From Marinobacter alexandrii (lineage in GTDB: Bacteria; Bacteroidota; Bacteroidia; Cytophagales; Cyclobacteriaceae): a stretch of DNA of 64,000 bases. The stretch spans positions 868,001-932,000 of the forward strand of contig JBDWTN010000005.1 in NCBI GenBank assembly GCA_039984955.1, given 5' to 3'. The translations under genes were made by a program, and so were the position numbers. Under the pieces are notes generated by a model that was given only the letters and a program-made list of their open reading frames with translations, did no database searches and was not told the DNA's origin. Below are positions 35,667-43,034 of this stretch, in pieces. Each line of letters starts with the position of its first letter. The stretch's first letter is position 1.

Positions 35667-35699
35667 TTAAAAAGGCCCATAATTCATGGGCCTTTTTAA
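35667..35699 (-). terminator. Intrinsic terminator of the M28 peptidase gene
   Basis: TTAAAAAGGCCCAT, loop AATTC, then the complementary arm. On the minus strand it ends in a T-run about 31 bp after the M28 stop codon. The rest of the 287-bp gap to 35442 shows nothing clear beyond AT-rich sequence. Confidence 0.88.
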
Positions 35700-35729
35700 G
35701 ATTCTATTTATAAAATGCTTCTAATTTGA

Positions 35730-37373
35730 TTACTTATCCTGGTCCCTTATGGATTTAAATTCCGATCCTTTTTTCCACTTCGGCCATTCATTCGAATTGG
35801 CAATCTGGTTTCCAACTTCAAGCAACAATTGTCCATCTAGTGCCATCCCATCATATGTCCAGCTATCCGAGTATTCATCTTGTGGGCGATGATATTGCGT
35901 ATTGAGGTATACTTTATTTAAGCTATCAACATAGGCTACTCCTTTGGTCATGTGCTCATATCCACCTGAAGCGTAAAGTGCAGGAATACCTACTTTTGCA
36001 AATTGGAAATGGTCAGATCTAAAAAAATATCCTTTACCCGGATCTGGATCTGGGATAATATATCTCCCTTGTTTTTTTGCAATTGCTTCTGCAATATCTT
36101 CAAGCTCTGACTGACCATACCCAACAACTGTCAAATCTTTCATGGGACCCCATGCTGTGATCCCGTCCATGTTGATGTTAGCTACTGTTTTATTAGGAGG
36201 ATAAATTGGGTTTTGAGCATAATGCTTAGATCCTAGTAATCCTTGCTCTTCAGCTGTTACTGCTAGAAAAACAACAGAGCGTTTTGGTTGATCCATTTTA
36301 CTCATAGCTTCCGCAATTCCAAGTAACGTAGCAGTACCAGAAGCATTATCATGTGCTCCATTGTATATACTATCTCCATCTATTTCCTGACTTATGCCCA
36401 AGTGGTCCCAATGAGCAGAATAAATAATGTATTCATCCGGTTTTTCAGAACCTGTAATATTAGCCACAACATTTTGAGATTTATCTTTGGCAATCTTGTT
36501 CTTAACAGAAACTGATGCATTCAAGCCAAGGCTTTCTGCTTGAAAATCTCGACTTCTAGATTTTTCCGCATAATTCTTCATATCAACATCCGATGCTTCA
36601 AAAACCTTTATGGCTGCCTTTCTAGTAATCCAGCCGAGCACTTCCGATTGATCAACAGCTCCTGATTGATCAAGGTAAAGACTTGCTCCTGACCAAGAAT
36701 TGCGAACTACAGACCAACCATACCCTGCTGGTACTGTTTCATGAATAATTAAGCACCCTGCAGCTCCTTGTCTAGCTGCTTCTTCGTATTTATATGTCCA
36801 TCGTCCATAATAGGTCATTGTTTCTCCTTTAAAGAAGGTTGAATCTCCAGAAGCAAATCCAGGATCATTGACAAGCACAACTACCGTCTTCCCTTTCACA
36901 TCCAGCCCTTCATAATCATTCCAATCGTACTCAGGTGCTACCACACCATATCCGACAAACACTAATTCAGAAGCATCTAAACTTACCTCATCCACCACTT
37001 TTTCTGTATAGACCACAAAATCTTCAAGGAGGTTAAGAACCACTTCGTTTGAGCCTCCGGATACGACCATGGTTTCAGATGGCATAGCGGTAAGTTCTAC
37101 CATAGGCACTTCTTGTACATACGATCCATTATTACCTGGTTCCAATCCATAAGACTTAAATTGATCTGTCAAATAATTGATTGTTTTAGTTTCACCTTCT
37201 GTGAAAGGTTTTCTTCCTTGAAAATCGTCAGAAGCCAGAACTTGAACATGATTCTTCAGGGAAGCTTCAGAAATAGATTGAATGACTACTGCTGATTCTC
37301 CAGTTGAACTTGAGGAGTTATCACAAGAAAAAAGCAATAGCCCTATTGACCATATGGTTAGTAATTTCTTCAT
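35730..37373 (-). CDS. M28-family metallopeptidase lipoprotein with PA domain
   Basis: 547 residues. MKKLLTIWSIGLLLFSC is a lipoprotein signal with Cys17. Residues about 95-250 include a protease-associated (PA) domain inserted before the catalytic core (VKGKTVVVLVNDPGF, GAAGCLIIHE). The M28 zinc residues are visible: SAHWDHLG, GAHDNASGTA, TAEEQGLLGS and NINMDG, with a late His in TQYHRPQDEY. It should be a two-zinc aminopeptidase acting on the periplasmic or outer-surface side of a membrane. It is divergent from the deiodinase-like gene at 37512. Confidence 0.92.
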   Translation of the reverse strand: MKKLLTIWSIGLLLFSCDNSSSSTGESAVVIQSISEASLKNHVQVLASDDFQGRKPFTEGETKTINYLTDQFKSYGLEPGNNGSYVQEVPMVELTAMPSETMVVSGGSNEVVLNLLEDFVVYTEKVVDEVSLDASELVFVGYGVVAPEYDWNDYEGLDVKGKTVVVLVNDPGFASGDSTFFKGETMTYYGRWTYKYEEAARQGAAGCLIIHETVPAGYGWSVVRNSWSGASLYLDQSGAVDQSEVLGWITRKAAIKVFEASDVDMKNYAEKSRSRDFQAESLGLNASVSVKNKIAKDKSQNVVANITGSEKPDEYIIYSAHWDHLGISQEIDGDSIYNGAHDNASGTATLLGIAEAMSKMDQPKRSVVFLAVTAEEQGLLGSKHYAQNPIYPPNKTVANINMDGITAWGPMKDLTVVGYGQSELEDIAEAIAKKQGRYIIPDPDPGKGYFFRSDHFQFAKVGIPALYASGGYEHMTKGVAYVDSLNKVYLNTQYHRPQDEYSDSWTYDGMALDGQLLLEVGNQIANSNEWPKWKKGSEFKSIRDQDK

Positions 37374-37511
37374 AGTTAGATTTTTATTGATCTCGAATTT
37401 AATTCAATTAAAAGAAGTTTTAGCTTCTGAGCTCATCTCATAGCACTTTCTTCTTAACTTCGATTTTCAGTTGAGGCTATTTATCATCAACATGTAACCT
37501 TGAAAGTAATA

Positions 37512-38192
37512 ATGGATAAGAAAAACATCAATGGACATCCACATGTGAGTTATGAAAGGGATGTATATGAATTAAGTGAGGCAGAGGACAGAGCTAAATC
37601 ATACTATGAGTGGCTAGATACTCGTAGAACGGTACGAGATATTTCAGACAAACCTGTTAGCAAAGAACTAATAGAAAACCTGATCATGGCGGGATCTACA
37701 GCGCCCTCTGGAGCACACAAACAACCCTGGACTTTCTGCGCCATTTCTAATGCCGAGATGAAAAAAGCCATCAGAGAAGCTGCCGAAAAGGAAGAATATG
37801 ACAGCTATCATGGACGTATGAGTGAACGTTGGATTAAAGATCTGGAGCCAATAGGAACAGACTGGAACAAACCCTTTTTGGAAGAGTCACCATGGCTGGT
37901 TATCATATTCAAGCGAGTGTTTGAAATGGAGGATGGAGTGAAAAACAATAACTATTATGTCAATGAATCAGTAGGTATTGCTTGCGGGATGATTATATCC
38001 GCGATTCATAAGGCTGGCCTAGTTACACTGACACATACGCCATCTCCGATGAACTTCCTTACGAAAATTTTAAATCGTCCAGATAATGAGCGTCCTTATC
38101 TATTACTTCCAATAGGGTACCCAAAGAAAGAGGTATTTGTTCCTGACCTGGCGAGAAAGCCACTAGAAGACGTTGCTATATTTTATGAATGA
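37512..38192 (+). CDS. Iodotyrosine-deiodinase-like nitroreductase-fold flavoprotein
   Basis: 226 residues from the ATG at 37512 (a TTG at 37500 is also in frame). The nitroreductase fold shows the FMN-binding RRTVRDIS and AGSTAPSGAHKQPWTF. Beyond this, it aligns by recall with animal iodotyrosine deiodinase: the lid residues that hold the substrate amino acid (Glu157, Tyr161, Lys182 in human) correspond to Glu95, Tyr99 and Lys120, in EEYDSYHGRM and TDWNK. The C-terminal LLLPIGYPKKE and VPDLARKPLEDV also match. It should reductively dehalogenate halotyrosines with FMN in the cytoplasm. No signal peptide is present. Bacterial homologues of this enzyme are known. Confidence 0.85.
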   Translation: MDKKNINGHPHVSYERDVYELSEAEDRAKSYYEWLDTRRTVRDISDKPVSKELIENLIMAGSTAPSGAHKQPWTFCAISNAEMKKAIREAAEKEEYDSYHGRMSERWIKDLEPIGTDWNKPFLEESPWLVIIFKRVFEMEDGVKNNNYYVNESVGIACGMIISAIHKAGLVTLTHTPSPMNFLTKILNRPDNERPYLLLPIGYPKKEVFVPDLARKPLEDVAIFYE

Positions 38193-38193
38193 T

Positions 38194-38250
38194 TTGGCAG
38201 GATACTAAAGCAAGTTGGCAGAATTATTAAAAAGTGAAACCATAGCTTTG
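38194..38250 (+). promoter_or_regulatory. Candidate hybrid-regulator site A: two 21-bp direct repeats plus -7 box
   Basis: TGGCAG occurs at 38195 and 38216, each beginning a 21-bp unit ending AAGT(G). A TAGCTTTG box, a perfect TAnnTTTG -7 element, starts at 38243, 27 bp after the second TGGCAG. The same arrangement, with the same distances, recurs at 41238-41293 on the far side of the hybrid regulator gene. A 21-bp spacing between half-sites is typical of AraC-family activators overlapping the upstream promoter element. Confidence 0.65.
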
Positions 38251-38256
38251 ATATTG

Positions 38257-38329
38257 AAATCCACCTAATCACGCATAACACCGTGGATAGAAGTTGAGCT
38301 CCTCTGATCTATTCAGGGGGGCTTTTTTT
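38257..38329 (+). ncRNA. Candidate small RNA or attenuating leader
   Basis: If site A is used, transcription would start near 38257. The segment to 38329 has no convincing open frame but has two hairpins: ATCCAC (38259-38264) with GTGGAT (38283-38288), and an imperfect AGC-CCT-CTGA stem followed by seven T residues (38297-38329). It could be a short RNA of about 73 nt, or a leader that attenuates the regulator gene starting at 38358. This is inference from sequence only. Confidence 0.35.
38297..38329 (+). terminator. Imperfect hairpin with T-run
   Basis: AGCTCCTCTGA pairs imperfectly with TCAGGGGGGCT, and seven T residues follow. It lies 105 bp after the deiodinase-like gene and 29 bp before the regulator ATG. 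It may end the former or act as an attenuator for the latter. Confidence 0.55.
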
Positions 38330-38357
38330 ATATCTTTAGTTGCCAAGTAATTCCGCC

Positions 38358-41228
38358 ATGAAAAAACTTATTCCATTTATACTAATCCTTCTTTCATCCA
38401 TTCAGGCAAATTCACAATTGCGTCAATTCCTAGACAGCCTTAAAAATGATCTACAAACCGTAACAGATGACTCTTTAAGGTTTAGGGTATTAGATGAATT
38501 AGCCTGGACATATAGGCGTGTAAATGCAGACTCTGCATTGATGTATGCTAAAATGGAAATAGAGGCTGCAAAAAAACTGGATAACGAACAGTTCCTTGCT
38601 TTTTGCTACTCAAACATTGGAATTATAAAAAAGGAAAATGAGCTTGAAGATTACGGAATAGAAGACCTACACAGATCTCTGGCAATCAACAGGAAGTTAA
38701 ATAATCAAAGAGGTATTGCATCAAACAGCAACAATATTGGTAACGCATATGAAGTGATCGGAAAGTATGATTCCGCTATAAAATATTTAACTCAATCCAT
38801 TCAGATAAAGCTCGACATAGGGCAAGAAGCTTCAGCTGCTAGTACCATGAGTAACCTTGGATTAGTCTACAATCAAATGAATAATCCTCAGAAGGCAATT
38901 GAATATTATGATGAAGCTATATCAATTGTTGGAGAAGAAGACCGAAGGGCAAGAGGGATATTCAATAATCTAGGAATAAGCTATATGAAAATGGGGGCAT
39001 ATAGAAAAGCTAGAGAGTACTTTACAAAATCAATACAAGGTTTAGAACTTCTTCAGAACAAGAGGAATGTTGCGAGTACATATGGTAACATCGGGGAAAC
39101 CTATTTCAATGAAGGTATTTATGACTCGGCACTAATCTATGCAAAAAGGTCTTTCGCCCTTAAAAAGGAATTTGGTGAAAACCTTTCCCTGACATACCCT
39201 GCAATAAGTCTCGCTAAAATCTACATTGAACTTAATCAATTCAACAAAGCAAAAGAGAATGCTGAATTGGCTTACCGGATTGCTAATAATTCTTCAAGCT
39301 TGGAGAGAAAAGCTGAATCTACCTATCGGTTAGGAGTGGTGGAAGCCAATCTAAAGAATTTTGAACGTGCTGCTACGTTGTTTTTTGATTATACTCATAT
39401 TCAGGATTCAATTAATGATGAAAACGTTATAAGACTTGCTGAAGAAACGGAGGCTAAGTTTCAAAATGAGCTTAAAGAAAAAGAGAACCAAATTTTAAGA
39501 GAAGAGGCATTAATTCAAGAACAAAAGATTCGTTCTCAAAACATCATCATTATTGCTATTGCTGTTATTCTTATTCTCTTGGTTGCTATTGCCATCCTTC
39601 TTAGGAAGCAACTCAGGGAGCGTAAGAAGCTTCTTCAAAAGATAGAAGGACAATCAGCCAAACTTAAGGAATTAGATCAGGCAAAGACGCGATTTTTTGC
39701 GAACATCTCACACGACCTCCGCTCTCCTCTTACACTTATTCTCGGTTCATTGGATAAAATCACCGAACGAGATTATGAAATCCTGGATAAAGAATCAAAA
39801 GAACTGCTGGATCTGGGGGTTAAGAATGGTAAGCGACTACTCTATCTCGCAGATGAGATCATGGATCTAACCAGATTAGAAGAAGGACAAGTAACCCTCG
39901 AGCTCCAATACGTGAAGATGGTTCCTTATCTAAGGCTTCTCACTAAAATGTTTAGCAGTGCTGCTGACATAAAAGCCATAGAACTGAAATTTTCCAGTCA
40001 CGCTGAGGATGAAACTTCATTGCAAATCGATCCACATCAATTTGAAAAAATCATTTATAACCTTCTCTCCAATGCTATTAAGTTCACTCCTCCTAATGGA
40101 ACAGTAGATGTTCTGTTGGATACAGATCAAACCCACCTTCAAATCTCAATCACTGACTCTGGGCCAGGTATTCCTGAAGAAAGCTTGGACCTAATCTTTG
40201 ACCGATATTACCAATCAGCAAATAAAAACACCTCGCAAGCAGGGGTCGGTATTGGTTTGGCCTTGGTGAAAGAGTTGGTTGAGTTACATAGTGGAACCAT
40301 TAAGGCATCTAACGGAAATGATGGGACCATTTTCGCTGTTCGCTTCCCTTTCAAAAAGAATGATTGGGTATCAAAGGCTATTGTACCGGAACGCTCACTC
40401 GATGTAGTAACTCGAAATTCACTCTGGATAGACTTGCAAGAAGAAAAAGAGCGACTTCAAGTTCCAGGTATTAAAACAGTAAATGAAGATGCCAAAGCAA
40501 TTCTAATCGTGGAAGATCATCGAGAGCTAAGAACTTACCTCCAGAGTATTCTGAGTTCGGATTTCAGGGTGTATCTAGCAGCAAATGGCGCTAGTGCTTT
40601 AGATCTGTTGCAAACAGAAAAAATGGATCTGATCATCACAGATTTAATGATGCCATACATGGATGGGTTCGAGTTGGTTGATCACTTAAAAAAAGACAAA
40701 GAACTAAAGAAAGTTCCAGTGATGGTGGTTAGTGCAAGAACTGATAAGGAAGAGAAGCTCGATTTGATATCAAAAGGTGCCGAAGATGTGATTAGCAAGC
40801 CATTTGATAAAGAGGAATTGATAGCCAAAATTCAAAACATCATGAGTCGTGATTGGGATAGTAATAAAGTACTATCTAAACTCTATGGAGATACCGCTGA
40901 GGAGTTTGAAAAAAACGTAATGCATAAACTTGAGAATCTTATCATCAAAAGAGTAGATGATCCACATCTATCGGTATTGGATCTGGCAGATGAAATGGCC
41001 GCCAGTGAACGTAAAGTCTATCGAATGATCAAGAAAATATCTGGGCTAACTCCATATGAGTTAATTAAAGAAGTTAGATGGCAATACCTTGAAAACTATT
41101 TGAAAGACAATAAAGTAAGAACGGCCACAGAAGCTGCTCAGATTATAGGAATGAATAACGTAAGCTCGTTTGCTTCTCAGTATAAAAATCGCTTTGACAG
41201 GTCTTTTAAGGATGTTTTGGACAGCTGA
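38358..41228 (+). CDS. Hybrid two-component regulator: TPR, histidine kinase, receiver, AraC
   Basis: 956 residues from the ATG at 38358; a TTG six codons upstream is disfavoured because MKKLIPFILILLSSIQANSQ is a signal peptide. Residues about 30-350 are TPR repeats (periplasmic sensor), and a transmembrane helix lies near 395-415. The kinase has ANISHDLRSPLTL (His452), NLLSNAIKFTP, DSGPGIPEE and GVGIGLALVKEL. The receiver has phospho-acceptor Asp762 in IITDLMMPYMDG and the Lys in SKPFDKEE. The last 100 residues are an AraC HTH (LSVLDLADEMAASERKVYR, IGMNNVSSFASQYKNRF). One protein thus senses, relays and binds DNA. It is flanked by two matching tandem-repeat sites, its likely targets. The ligand is unknown. 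Confidence 0.93.
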   Translation: MKKLIPFILILLSSIQANSQLRQFLDSLKNDLQTVTDDSLRFRVLDELAWTYRRVNADSALMYAKMEIEAAKKLDNEQFLAFCYSNIGIIKKENELEDYGIEDLHRSLAINRKLNNQRGIASNSNNIGNAYEVIGKYDSAIKYLTQSIQIKLDIGQEASAASTMSNLGLVYNQMNNPQKAIEYYDEAISIVGEEDRRARGIFNNLGISYMKMGAYRKAREYFTKSIQGLELLQNKRNVASTYGNIGETYFNEGIYDSALIYAKRSFALKKEFGENLSLTYPAISLAKIYIELNQFNKAKENAELAYRIANNSSSLERKAESTYRLGVVEANLKNFERAATLFFDYTHIQDSINDENVIRLAEETEAKFQNELKEKENQILREEALIQEQKIRSQNIIIIAIAVILILLVAIAILLRKQLRERKKLLQKIEGQSAKLKELDQAKTRFFANISHDLRSPLTLILGSLDKITERDYEILDKESKELLDLGVKNGKRLLYLADEIMDLTRLEEGQVTLELQYVKMVPYLRLLTKMFSSAADIKAIELKFSSHAEDETSLQIDPHQFEKIIYNLLSNAIKFTPPNGTVDVLLDTDQTHLQISITDSGPGIPEESLDLIFDRYYQSANKNTSQAGVGIGLALVKELVELHSGTIKASNGNDGTIFAVRFPFKKNDWVSKAIVPERSLDVVTRNSLWIDLQEEKERLQVPGIKTVNEDAKAILIVEDHRELRTYLQSILSSDFRVYLAANGASALDLLQTEKMDLIITDLMMPYMDGFELVDHLKKDKELKKVPVMVVSARTDKEEKLDLISKGAEDVISKPFDKEELIAKIQNIMSRDWDSNKVLSKLYGDTAEEFEKNVMHKLENLIIKRVDDPHLSVLDLADEMAASERKVYRMIKKISGLTPYELIKEVRWQYLENYLKDNKVRTATEAAQIIGMNNVSSFASQYKNRFDRSFKDVLDS

Positions 41229-41237
41229 GAGGCATTA

Positions 41238-41293
41238 TGGCAGAAAATGAAAGTAGGTTGGCAGGATTTGAAAAGTAAGCTATCCTAATTTCG
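41238..41293 (+). promoter_or_regulatory. Candidate hybrid-regulator site B: two 21-bp direct repeats plus -7-like box
   Basis: TGGCAG occurs at 41238 and 41259 (21 bp apart). TAATTTCG, one mismatch from TAnnTTTG, starts at 41286, again 27 bp after the second TGGCAG. The 15-bp spacer between the TGGCAG boxes matches site A at nine positions. The small gene at 41321 begins 28 bp downstream, so this is its probable promoter. Confidence 0.65.
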
Positions 41294-41320
41294 AAATATC
41301 AAACACCTAAAAATGCTGCC

Positions 41321-41533
41321 ATGGAAACCACCACACATATTAGAGTACTTTGGTATAATTCTTCATCAAGCTCCTATCAATTCGGAACATGGAATGATTT
41401 CAACCAACTCATTTCAAACGCAAGAAATCCGCAAGAAATTCATCCTTTAGAACGGTTCAGTGACGCATCTGACATTACACTTAAAAAGATTGCGAATGAA
41501 CTAAATAAATGCACCCCAAGACATTTAAGATAA
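41321..41533 (+). CDS. Small cytoplasmic protein, unknown function
   Basis: 70 residues. No signal peptide or membrane helix is present. The first half reads HIRVLWYNSSSSSYQFGTW, then FNQLISNARNP, and the end is charged and helical (SDITLKKIANELNKC). No family is recognised. It lies directly downstream of regulatory site B, 92 bp after the hybrid regulator, and is followed by a small hairpin at 41532-41550 and a terminator, so it is probably a single-gene unit controlled by that regulator. Confidence 0.6.
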   Translation: METTTHIRVLWYNSSSSSYQFGTWNDFNQLISNARNPQEIHPLERFSDASDITLKKIANELNKCTPRHLR

Positions 41534-41567
41534 TCCCCTGACTAGGGATTGACTATAGCTGGTTGAC

Positions 41568-41620
41568 AACCCTGGCACCTCATCTTGATATTCATCATGA
41601 TAGGACGTCAGGGTTTTTTT
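41568..41620 (+). terminator. Intrinsic terminator of the small gene
   Basis: AACCCTG pairs with CAGGGTT around a long partly paired arm (CCT..ATC with GAT..AGG inside), followed by seven T residues. It separates the 70-codon gene from the exported protein gene at 41650. Confidence 0.75.
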
Positions 41621-41627
41621 ATCTTTG
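41620..41627 (+). promoter_or_regulatory. -7 promoter box (TATCTTTG)
   Basis: A perfect match to the Bacteroidota TAnnTTTG element, 22 bp before the ATG at 41650 and immediately after a terminator. No clear -33 TTG is seen at the expected distance, so confidence is limited. Confidence 0.45.
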
Positions 41628-41649
41628 ATAAATTAATCACGCCCCTATC

Positions 41650-42267
41650 ATGAAAACGATCCAATCTATTTTCGTAATGCTTCCATTTTTGGTTAGTGCT
41701 CAAGCAAAAACAACAGAAGAGCTTCGTTCTCAAAATTTCAAGAAATATGCTATTCAAAGCGCTGAGATTAATTATAAAATATCAGGTGACGCTGAAGGCG
41801 AAGAGTTCATGATCTTTCAGGATTATGGATGGAAAAGCCTCCGCCAACGTACAATGACTTTTGAGCTTTACGGAATAAGCAGTACTCAAACGCTGGTTGA
41901 ACTTAAAGATGGTGATTTCATCTACCGTATTAGTGAGGATGATAGCACATACCTTTTAAAAAAGGATTTTAAATGGAGTCAACAAGCATCCTACAAACAG
42001 CCTGGAGAAGTGTCAGAAGCAATACTTTTTTCAATGGGAGGTGAACAATTACCCACTGATTCTACATTGTTAGATAAAAAGTGTCAGGTCTGGAGTTTTG
42101 AAGGTAAAGCACTTCAAGAACTTTGGGTATGGAATGGTTTGGTTCTCAAGAGAAAAGCAAAGCTCGGTGATCGTCTAATCACCACAACTGCGACGAAAGT
42201 CCAGATTGACATAACACCTTTAGAAGGAATTTTCGAAATTCCATCCTATTTCAACGAAAAGAAATAA
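41650..42267 (+). CDS. Exported protein, possible lipid or lipoprotein-carrier-like fold
   Basis: 205 residues with a short signal peptide (ending LVSAQ). The mature part alternates strands (INYKISGDAEGEEFMIFQDYGW, then FIYRISEDDSTYLLKKDF and WSFEGKALQELWVWNGLVL), a pattern like LolA-type half-barrels, but no signature motif is present. The single Cys in DKKCQVW is unpaired. Function is unknown. The DUF423 gene begins directly at the next base after the stop codon, so these genes and the zinc-ribbon gene form a tight operon. Confidence 0.6.
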   Translation: MKTIQSIFVMLPFLVSAQAKTTEELRSQNFKKYAIQSAEINYKISGDAEGEEFMIFQDYGWKSLRQRTMTFELYGISSTQTLVELKDGDFIYRISEDDSTYLLKKDFKWSQQASYKQPGEVSEAILFSMGGEQLPTDSTLLDKKCQVWSFEGKALQELWVWNGLVLKRKAKLGDRLITTTATKVQIDITPLEGIFEIPSYFNEKK

Positions 42268-42642
42268 ATGCATAAACTATTCCTTATCATTTCATCCATC
42301 TCAGGCATTATAGCTGTCGGGTTAGGCGCATTCGGAGCACACGCCTTGAAAAATAAACTTCAAACTGAAGGTACGTTCGATACCTATCAAACAGCCATTC
42401 AATACCAGTTTTATCACACACTTGCTCTTATGGGAATTGCTATACTGCTTACTAAGTACCAAAACTCTTGGCTCAACTATGCCGGATACAGCATGACTTT
42501 TGGCATGTTGATATTTTCAGGATCACTCTATATTTTGTGCTTTACAGGAATGAAGTGGCTGGGTGCTATCACTCCCATTGGTGGTTTATTGCTCATCCTT
42601 GGCTGGGTTTTTGTGTTGCTTGCAGCTTTAAAAACTCTTTGA
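42268..42642 (+). CDS. DUF423 (YgdD-type) inner-membrane protein
   Basis: 124 residues with four transmembrane helices. The start (SGIIAVGLGAFGAHALK) and AIQYQFYHTLALMGIAILL are the family signature, and FSGSLYILCFTG with WLGAITPIGGLLLILGW complete it. Function is not established. The start codon abuts the stop codon of the upstream gene, and the last base of its TGA is the first base of the next ATG. Confidence 0.9.
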   Translation: MHKLFLIISSISGIIAVGLGAFGAHALKNKLQTEGTFDTYQTAIQYQFYHTLALMGIAILLTKYQNSWLNYAGYSMTFGMLIFSGSLYILCFTGMKWLGAITPIGGLLLILGWVFVLLAALKTL

Positions 42643-42797
42643 TGCGAACAAAAGAATGTCCCTCCTGTGCAATGGACGTAGATGCCAAAAGTAAGATTTG
42701 TCCCATTTGCCAATATGAATTTTCAGAAATAAAGGTTGGTTACAGATGGATAGCGATGGCATTGATCATTGTACTCTTACTTTATCTTCTATTCTAG
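42642..42797 (+). CDS. 51-residue zinc-ribbon membrane protein
   Basis: It starts at ATG 42642, overlapping the DUF423 stop codon by one base (TGATG), a layout that favours translational coupling. The longer open frame upstream is out of frame with DUF423 and is not coding. CPSC (about 6-9) and CPIC (about 20-23) form a zinc ribbon. A hydrophobic helix (WIAMALIIVLLLYLLF) ends the protein, so it is anchored in the membrane with the ribbon likely in the cytoplasm. The partner is unknown. Confidence 0.75.
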   Translation: MRTKECPSCAMDVDAKSKICPICQYEFSEIKVGYRWIAMALIIVLLLYLLF

Positions 42798-43034
42798 TCA
42801 TGATAAAGTCAATATTTGATTCATTTTTATTACAGCGATTTCTAAATTAATTCCCAACCTCTTTAAAAGGCTAAAACTTCATAAGTCGATAAAGTACTTT
42901 CAGAAATTATACAATCAGCTAATTTTGCAGATAATCAGAAAGGCGAAGGTCAAATAGAGACGTTGGGCGTAGTATAACATAACATCTAATAGCACTTTTT
43001 AAACTTAACCAAGCACATTACCGACCTATCTCAG

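Noticed and set aside
42468-42641. The 58-codon N-terminal extension of the zinc-ribbon frame
   Set aside because: It overlaps DUF423 in another frame and has no family pattern; the ATG at 42642 overlapping the DUF423 stop codon explains the gene better.
42798-43034. The 237-bp gap before the PLP enzyme, searched for a riboswitch (for example SAM) because of the sulfur-amino-acid family
   Set aside because: I could not find a conserved riboswitch core or a terminator/anti-terminator pair by eye.
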